From Propionibacteriaceae bacterium (GTDB lineage: Bacteria > Actinomycetota > Actinomycetes > Propionibacteriales > Propionibacteriaceae), in contig JAKDIK010000055.1 of assembly GCA_030450535.1 (NCBI GenBank), positions 1 through 10,843 on the forward strand: DNA of 10,843 nucleotides. The letters run 5' to 3'. Positions 7,181 to 10,843 of this stretch are shown here, piece after piece. A program made the translations under genes and the position numbers. Each line of letters starts with the position of its first letter. Position 1 is the stretch's first letter. The notes under the pieces are model-generated. The model worked only from the letters and a program-made list of their open reading frames with translations. It was not told where the DNA came from and did no database searches.

Positions 7181-7297
7181 ATGCGACATCAACTTGAGAG
7201 ACGGCTTCACCTCGCTATTGTTGCCCTAGCGGCCGGGAGCGTGTTCACTGCACGGGGAGCATTGGCAGAATCCCGATCATCGTGCATTCCCTCCTAG
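7181..7297 (+). CDS. Short signal-peptide ORF, possibly the 5' part of a frameshifted secreted protein
   Basis: ATG at 7181 follows a purine-rich GGAGGAG (7173-7179); the spacing is rather short. The 38-residue product is MRHQLERRLHLAIVALAAGS followed by VFTARGALAESRSSCIPS. It has basic residues, a hydrophobic core (LAIVALAAGSVF) and an Ala-Leu-Ala cleavage site near residue 29, which is a good Sec signal peptide with only nine residues after it. A second frame, open from before 7282 to its TAA at 7528-7530, overlaps it and could be the mature part after a one-base shift somewhere in 7250-7294. That frame reads VVNNISTLAIVAESRYTQNV and onward, and its first 30 or so codons have GC-rich third positions. 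I do not recognise the combined protein. Confidence 0.4.
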   Translation: MRHQLERRLHLAIVALAAGSVFTARGALAESRSSCIPS

Positions 7298-7604
7298 GGC
7301 GAACCGTCGTCAACAACATCTCAACCCTGGCCATCGTGGCCGAGTCGCGCTATACCCAGAACGTTTCGGTACACGGTCCTGCGACGACTTGGTACGTCCC
7401 TGCATTGGGATCCACAACGAAAATCGCTCGGGGTGCGTATTTTCGCGGATCGCACGCGGCCGCCCCCTCCCCGCCCTTGGTTGCCTTCGGAATCCCAGCG
7501 GCCGCTTCCGCGTTTGTCTGGGTTTCGTAAGACTAATGGACTCTGGGGGGCAATTTTCTGTCCTACCATCAAATCGGAAGGTCCAGGATGATGAGCGATA
7601 CGTC

Positions 7605-7850
7605 ATGATAGGATTGGTGGCGCGTAGGGTCGATCCCCGGGATCAATCCTGGGAAATAGCTAACCCCGCGTACAGAGTGTATTTTGCGGAGGGCAAGGGA
7701 GTGGCCGATTAATGGCGTATCGAGAATGCGAAATCTGTTCAAGAGGCCATCCAGTGGGCGCTGGAGACGCGCGGGGAGCGGAAATATACTCTCTATGTCG
7801 AAGTAGGTTTTGGCCTAGAAATCGGGCTCATTGAGATAGACCGCCTATGA
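7605..7850 (+). pseudogene. Small uncharacterised actinobacterial protein gene interrupted by in-frame TAA
   Basis: From ATG 7605 the frame encodes 35 residues (VARRVDPRDQSWEI, then NPAYRVYFAEGKGVAD), meets TAA at 7710-7712, and continues in the same frame for 45 more residues (WRIENAKSVQEAIQWALE, KYTLYVEV, GLIEIDRL) to TGA at 7848-7850. The second half is coherent protein sequence: an amphipathic helix followed by two strand-like segments. It reads naturally as the continuation of the first half, so a single sense-to-TAA change (for example GAA to TAA) is the simplest explanation. The joined 81-codon product resembles small hypothetical proteins of actinobacteria (a VDPRD...YRVYF start and a TLYV...GL end) that I recall only loosely and cannot name. 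Base composition is lower in GC than flanking genes. Confidence 0.5.
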
Positions 7851-8070
7851 GAGGTGACAGATCGCTTGTTCGCTGGGCCAGCGGATCGTGTTCGCGACGG
7901 TGTGGTAGAGCTTGTCCCGTTCGGAAGGCTCGCACCCAGTTGATTTTCTGATCGGGCTTGCACGGTTAGTGGCCTTGCCCAAGGTTGTTGCGTATTGCGG
8001 CGATGTCGCCGGGTGTGGCGGGCTTGACGTTGAGTTGTTGGTTGGCGACCTGGGCTGTGCGGCGCAAGAC
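7845..8070 (-). pseudogene. Minus-strand coding scraps, unrecognised
   Basis: Two short minus-strand stretches look like translated protein but have no start. One runs from the yjbR junction near 8070 to TAA at 7968-7966 and reads RRTAQVANQQLNVKPATPGD followed by IAAIRNNLGQGH. The other, in a different frame, ends at TAG 7847-7845 and includes PSERDKLYHTVANTIRWPSE followed by QAICHLS. They look like 3' remnants of genes whose bodies are gone, as an excised or deleted element would leave. I cannot assign either to a transposase or other family, and plus-strand frames through the same bases are also partly open. Confidence 0.25.
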
Positions 8071-8335
8071 GTTCGCCTCCTACGGCGGGTATGTGAAGGG
8101 CTCGCACGGCGATACCTCGCTCAGCCGGGCTCTGCTGTTCAAGCCCGACGCCGACCACCGCGACCTCCTGCTTCAGGATGAGCGCTTCGTGGTGCCCGCC
8201 CACGACGGCCCGTACGGCTGGCTGGCGATCGCGCTCGACACGTGGGAGCCGAGCGCCGGGGAGGTGCGCGACCTGCTGGAGGAGTCCTACCGCATGACCG
8301 CGCCGCCGGCGCTGGTGCGCGAGCTCGACGCCTAG
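8057..8335 (+). pseudogene. 5'-truncated MmcQ/YjbR-family gene
   Basis: The last ~90 residues of a MmcQ/YjbR (DUF419) DNA-binding-fold protein are readable: KTFASYGG, LLFKPDADHRDLL, ERFVVPAHDGPYGWLAIAL and a closing EESYRMTAPPALVRELDA with stop TAG at 8333-8335. Complete members have about 110-130 residues and begin with a helix of the LALPGA...P type before the KTFA strand; that N-terminal ~35-residue part is absent. Instead the frame runs back into low-GC island DNA, where the nearest starts (GTG 8057, ATG 7985) have no good ribosome site. The 3' part keeps high-GC codon use like the chromosome, so truncation seems recent. A shortened protein from GTG 8057 is possible but unlikely to fold normally. 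Confidence 0.7.
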
Positions 8336-8338
8336 AAT
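8333..8338 (+). promoter_or_regulatory. -10 element for the leaderless aminotransferase gene
   Basis: TAGAAT lies seven bases before the GTG at 8346 and is the closest to the -10 consensus of the five such sites here. Its first three bases are the TAG stop codon of the truncated yjbR gene. No Shine-Dalgarno sequence is present between the hexamer and GTG. Confidence 0.5.
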
Positions 8339-8345
8339 CAGCTCC

Positions 8346-9452
8346 GTGATCCGCCTGCGCCCCGACCTCGCCGCGCTGCCCGCCTACCGGCAGGGGCGCA
8401 TTCCGGACGCGGGCGAGCGTGTGTTCAAGCTGTCGTCCAACGAGAGCCCCTACGGGCCCCTGCCGCCGGTGGCCGAGGCCATCGCCGCTGCGGCCGCCGA
8501 CGTGAATCGCTACCCCGAGGCCGCGGCGTCCGCTCTGACCGAGGCGGTGGCGTCCCGTTACGGGGTGGCGCCCGACCAAGTCGTCTTCGGCGGGGGTTCG
8601 GTCGAGAGCGTGTCGCAGGTGATCCGCGCGGTGGCGGGGCCGGGTGACGATATCGTCTACGCGTGGCGCTCGTTTGAGGCCTACCCGTTGCTCACGATTG
8701 GGGCGGGCGCGACGCCGGTCCCGGTGCCGCTGACCGCGGACGGGCGCCACGACCTCCCGGCCATGCGGGCCGCGCTCACCGACGCCACCCGTCTGGTGAT
8801 CCTGTGCACACCCAACAACCCGACCGGGCCGGCGATCCCCGCCGACGAACTGGGGGAATTCGTCGCGAGCGTGCCGCCGGAGGTGTGCGTGCTGCTCGAC
8901 GAGGCCTACCTGCACTTCCAGGCCGGTCAGGACGCCGGCGCCCCGGACGCCGACCCGGGCGTCGCCCTGCTCCGCGAGCACCCGAACGTCGTCGTGGCCC
9001 ACACCTTCTCCAAGGCGCACGGTCTGGCGGGCCTGCGGGTGGGGTATGCGCTGGCGTCGATCGAGGTCGCGGACGCCCTGCGCAAGGTCGCGATGCCCTT
9101 CGCCGTCACCCACCTGGCGCAGGCGGCGGCGCTGGCGTCTCTTGCGGCTTACGATGAATTGGCTGAGCGGGTGGCGTCCCTCATCGACGAGCGCACCCGG
9201 GTGACGGACGCCCTCACCGCGGCCGGGTGGGAGCTGCCCGACTCCCAGACCAACTTCGTCTGGTTCGGGCTGGGCCCCGACACGGCCGCGGCCAGTGAGG
9301 TATTCGCCGCGCACGGCCTCATCGTCCGCGCGTTCCCGGGCGAGGGCCTGCGGGTGACGATCGCCGAGGCGGACGCCAGCCCGCTGATCCTGGCCGCCGC
9401 GGCGGAGCTGGTCGAGCGCGGGCTCACGAACGGACGCCACCGGGCGGGCTGA
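8346..9452 (+). CDS. Histidinol-phosphate / aromatic amino acid aminotransferase (HisC/Pat type)
   Basis: This 368-residue class I/II PLP-dependent aminotransferase has the family landmarks: LSSNESPYGP at 29-38, GGGSVESVSQVIRA at 82-95, AWRSFEAYPLL at 106-116, TPNNPTG at 155-161, LLDEAY at 183-188, the PLP lysine Lys223 in FSKAHGLAGLRVGYA, and a substrate-carboxylate arginine near the C-terminus (Arg336, EGLRVT). The sequence resembles the actinobacterial HisC2/Pat group, annotated either as histidinol-phosphate aminotransferase or as phenylalanine aminotransferase. The two cannot be separated reliably by eye. It is not next to other his genes, which favours the Pat-like role or a second HisC copy, so I leave the symbol empty. 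The GTG start at 8346 is supported by the adjacent TAGAAT and by normal length. It is cytosolic and converges on the PfpI-type gene. Confidence 0.9.
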   Translation: MIRLRPDLAALPAYRQGRIPDAGERVFKLSSNESPYGPLPPVAEAIAAAAADVNRYPEAAASALTEAVASRYGVAPDQVVFGGGSVESVSQVIRAVAGPGDDIVYAWRSFEAYPLLTIGAGATPVPVPLTADGRHDLPAMRAALTDATRLVILCTPNNPTGPAIPADELGEFVASVPPEVCVLLDEAYLHFQAGQDAGAPDADPGVALLREHPNVVVAHTFSKAHGLAGLRVGYALASIEVADALRKVAMPFAVTHLAQAAALASLAAYDELAERVASLIDERTRVTDALTAAGWELPDSQTNFVWFGLGPDTAAASEVFAAHGLIVRAFPGEGLRVTIAEADASPLILAAAAELVERGLTNGRHRAG

Positions 9453-9458
9453 CGCGGC

Positions 9459-9496
9459 GCCGGGCACGCCGGGAGACGCCGGACGCGCCGGGAAAC
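9459..9496. repeat. Four tandem ~10-bp GC-rich units between convergent genes
   Basis: Directly after the aminotransferase stop, four degenerate units follow head to tail: GCCGGGCAC (9459), GCCGGGAGAC (9468), GCCGGACGC (9478) and GCCGGGAAAC (9487-9496). Units of 9-10 bases keep the GCCGG core. No stable hairpin with a T-run is apparent. The 70-base gap to the minus-strand PfpI gene holds nothing else I can support. Confidence 0.55.
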
Positions 9497-9522
9497 GCGC
9501 CCCCAAGCGCGGTGCCGCGGTA

Positions 9523-10065
9523 TCAGGCCTGTGCGAACGCCTTGACGATGCCCTTGTTGAACGCGGGCAGGTCGTCGGGCGTCCGGCTGGAGAGCAGGTT
9601 GCCGTCGGCGTGGAATTCCTCGTCTACCCACGTGGCGCCGGCGTTCACGAGGTCGGACTTGATGTTCTCGACCGAGGTGAGCGTGCGGCCCTCGACCAAA
9701 CCGGTGTCGATGAGGATCCACGCGCCGTGGCAGATCGGGGCCACCGGCTTGCCGGCCGTCATGAACGCCGTGACGAACTTCTGTGCGTCGGCGTCCACCC
9801 GCAGGTCGTCGGAGTTCAGCGTGCCGCCGGGCAGCACGAGGGCGTCGTAGTCGGCGGCGTCGGCGTCCGCGAGGGTGACGTCGACGTCGAAGTCGTCGCC
9901 GCGATCCCAGTCGCCCTGCAGCGCCGTGATGGTGCCGGCCTTGCTGCTGACGAGCACGGGCTCGCCGCCGGCGTCCTTCACCGCCTGCCAGGGGTCGGTC
10001 AGCTCGGGCTGCTCGACGCCGCGGTTGGCGAGGAACGCGATTTTCTTGCCGGACAGTTCGGACAT
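9523..10065 (-). CDS. DJ-1/PfpI family protein (YhbO-like)
   Basis: The 180-residue product is a complete single-domain DJ-1/PfpI protein. The conserved glutamate (Glu18, in RGVEQPEL), the nucleophile elbow cysteine with its histidine (Cys112-His113, in APICHGAWIL) and the family stretch SVENIKSDLVNAGATWVDEE (131-150) are all present, so the Glu-Cys-His site is intact. Relatives such as E. coli YhbO and Pyrococcus PfpI are linked to stress resistance, with protease or protein/glyoxal deglycase activity reported and debated. No signal peptide is seen, so it should be cytosolic. The ATG at 10065 has a good ribosome site, GAAGGGA, five bases upstream. It converges on the aminotransferase and is divergent from the uracil-DNA glycosylase gene. 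A role in carbonyl or oxidative stress is inferred from the family. Confidence 0.93.
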   Translation of the reverse strand: MSELSGKKIAFLANRGVEQPELTDPWQAVKDAGGEPVLVSSKAGTITALQGDWDRGDDFDVDVTLADADAADYDALVLPGGTLNSDDLRVDADAQKFVTAFMTAGKPVAPICHGAWILIDTGLVEGRTLTSVENIKSDLVNAGATWVDEEFHADGNLLSSRTPDDLPAFNKGIVKAFAQA

Positions 10066-10100
10066 GATGTTCCCTTCGTTGCGCCTCTTCGTTGGGTTCC

Positions 10101-10106
10101 ACCGTA
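10101..10106 (-). promoter_or_regulatory. Possible -10 for the PfpI-family gene
   Basis: TACGGT on the minus strand lies about 35 bases before the ATG and would give a leader of roughly 30 bases containing the GAAGGGA ribosome site. No clear -35 is visible at the usual distance. Confidence 0.3.
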
Positions 10107-10129
10107 TGTCGCCCCTTGTGAACGCGACA

Positions 10130-10143
10130 CCACCCGCAGGTGG
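10130..10143. promoter_or_regulatory. Inverted repeat next to the udgB -10
   Basis: CCACC (10130-10134), a four-base CGCA spacer and GGTGG (10139-10143) form a perfect five-base dyad ending two bases before the TAGGTT hexamer. It could be an operator in the divergent gap or chance in GC-rich DNA. Confidence 0.25.
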
Positions 10144-10145
10144 GG

Positions 10146-10151
10146 TAGGTT
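10146..10151 (+). promoter_or_regulatory. -10 element for leaderless udgB
   Basis: TAGGTT is followed by six bases (GCGCGC) and GTG at 10158. There is no Shine-Dalgarno sequence and no clear -35. The spacing matches the yaaA and xylR sites exactly. Confidence 0.45.
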
Positions 10152-10157
10152 GCGCGC

Positions 10158-10843
10158 GTGCTCCCTCATCCGATCACCGGCCAGCGGTTCGCCTCGCCGG
10201 TGCCGCCCGGCACGGGGTGGCCGGGCGATCCGGCGGACGCCGCCACCCCCGTCGCGCACGACGCGGCCGAGGTGGCCCGGCTGGCGAGCGAGTGCGGTGG
10301 GCTGGACGCGCTGGACGCCGACGTGTCGGTCTGCCGGGCCTGCCCGCGGCTGGTGGAGTGGCGCGAATCCGTGGCCGCGACGCGGCGGGCCGCCTACGCC
10401 GACCAGCCGTACTGGGGGCGTCCGGCGCCGAGCTTCGGGGACGCGCGGGAGGGCGTTCTCAACGTGGGGCTCGCGCCCGCCGCGCACGGCGCGAACCGGC
10501 CGGGGCGCATGTTCACCGGCGACCGCTCCGGCGACTGGCTGTACGCCGCGCTCCACCGGGCCGGCTTTGCAAGCCAGCGGCGTGCCCGCCACGCCGGCGA
10601 CGGGGTGGAGCTGCGCGGCGTCCGGATCACCGCGTCCGTGCACTGCGCGCCGCCGGCCAACAAGCCGACGACGGCCGAGCGCGACACCTGCGGGCATTGG
10701 CTCGACCGGGAGCTGGAGTTGCTGGCGCCCCAGCTGCGCTCGATCCTGTGCCTGGGTTCGCTCGGGTGGGACGCCGCCCTCGCCGCCATGCGCCGGGGCG
10801 GCTGGGGCGTGCCGCGTCCGAAGCCGCGGTTCGGGCACGGGGC
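10158..10843 (+). CDS. udgB: Type-5 uracil-DNA glycosylase (UdgB), 3' end beyond the window
   Basis: From GTG 10158 the frame is open to the right edge, giving 228 complete codons. The protein is a family-5 (UdgB) uracil-DNA glycosylase, which removes uracil and some other deaminated bases from DNA at the start of base-excision repair. Diagnostic features are the CRACPRL pair (Cys59, Cys62), YADQPYWGRPAPSFGD at 80-95, motif A GLAPAAHGANRPGRMFTGDR at 104-123, and CAPPANKPT at 163-171 with Cys163 and Cys178. Those four cysteines would bind a 4Fe-4S cluster. Motif A has the GLAPAAHG form that marks UdgB and lacks the catalytic Asp/Asn of other UDG families. The C-terminal active-site motif lies beyond the window. 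The start follows TAGGTT by six bases; N-terminal residues 1-50 are poorly conserved, so a later start cannot be fully excluded. Confidence 0.92.
   Translation, partial: MLPHPITGQRFASPVPPGTGWPGDPADAATPVAHDAAEVARLASECGGLDALDADVSVCRACPRLVEWRESVAATRRAAYADQPYWGRPAPSFGDAREGVLNVGLAPAAHGANRPGRMFTGDRSGDWLYAALHRAGFASQRRARHAGDGVELRGVRITASVHCAPPANKPTTAERDTCGHWLDRELELLAPQLRSILCLGSLGWDAALAAMRRGGWGVPRPKPRFGHG

Larger units (their letters stand above)
7061..8059. other. Low-GC island of decayed genes
   Basis: G+C counted by hand is 32/60 at 7261-7320, 29/60 at 7561-7620, 30/60 at 7681-7740 and 29/60 at 7801-7860, against 46/60 at 8461-8520. Both edges coincide with truncated genes: the permease fragment on the left and the yjbR remnant on the right. 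The interior has only short or interrupted reading frames, listed separately. The stretches 7101-7180 and 7531-7604 hold nothing I can recognise. I found no tRNA, intact transposase, terminal inverted repeat or target duplication at the edges. It looks like the residue of acquired DNA after deletion. Confidence 0.6.

Noticed and set aside
7282..7530. Independent 82-codon gene starting near 7282
   Set aside because: It has no ribosome site and overlaps the signal-peptide ORF; it is better explained as the shifted continuation of that gene.
7181..7530. Lactococcin-972-like bacteriocin
   Set aside because: The signal peptide and small size suggested it, but the mature part lacks the aromatic/glycine pattern I would expect, in any frame.
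7061..8059. Intact insertion sequence
   Set aside because: No complete transposase frame, no terminal inverted repeats and no target duplication could be found at the junctions.
7793..8203. 136-codon minus-strand gene across the island edge
   Set aside because: The frame crosses from island DNA into antisense of the yjbR remnant and shows no family motif.
8139..9506. 455-codon minus-strand open frame opposite the aminotransferase
   Set aside because: It is Arg/Gly/His-rich shadow sequence of a well-supported plus-strand gene.
9999..10838. Minus-strand open frame opposite the uracil-DNA glycosylase
   Set aside because: The plus strand encodes conserved UdgB motifs over the same bases.
1..10843. 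CRISPR array, tRNA or rRNA
   Set aside because: No regularly spaced repeats of CRISPR size, and no tRNA or rRNA gene that I could recognise by eye.

Overview
The window is about 10.8 kb of high-GC DNA. A hand count gives 46 G+C in the 60 bases of 8461-8520. It is compact and gene-dense, with the codon use of an actinobacterium. The short-form xylose isomerase, a ROK-type regulator, an IMPACT-family protein, a type-5 uracil-DNA glycosylase and leaderless-looking start sites all fit Actinomycetota. A Propionibacteriaceae-like host is a guess; nothing here fixes the genus.

Left part (1-2432). A probable gene leaves the left edge on the minus strand, known only from its first 13 codons. It is divergent from yaaA (peroxide-stress protein), which converges on a stand-alone uroporphyrinogen-III C-methyltransferase (cobA, minus strand). 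Upstream of cobA lies an IMPACT/YigZ-family gene whose GTG start overlaps the end of xylR by four bases.

Centre (2429-6321) is a complete xylose catabolic unit. A ROK regulator (xylR, minus) faces away from xylA (isomerase) and xylB (xylulokinase), which lie ten bases apart on the plus strand and together turn D-xylose into D-xylulose 5-phosphate. The 70-base xylR-xylA gap holds two face-to-face promoters that share bases, and an imperfect AT-rich inverted repeat. No sugar transporter is present in the window.

Region 6322-8335 holds decayed genes. There is a MacB/FtsX-type permease fragment without its membrane parts. It is followed by about 1 kb of clearly lower GC (close to 50% in four lines counted) with a short signal-peptide ORF that looks frameshifted, a small gene interrupted by an in-frame TAA, minus-strand coding scraps, and a YjbR-family gene that has lost its 5' end. 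This is the only part that departs from ordinary chromosome.

Right part (8333-10843). A HisC/Pat-type aminotransferase (plus) converges on a DJ-1/PfpI-family gene (minus), which is divergent from a type-5 uracil-DNA glycosylase running off the right edge.

A recurring feature is a TANNNT hexamer exactly 6 or 7 bases before an ATG or GTG start at five genes (yaaA, cobA, xylR, the aminotransferase, udgB). This is the spacing expected for leaderless transcripts. The other four starts with visible signals (left-edge gene, xylA, xylB, pfpI-like) carry Shine-Dalgarno sequences instead. I see no convincing new defence or biosynthetic system; the points most worth checking are the start-site architecture, the interlocked xyl promoters and the decayed island.
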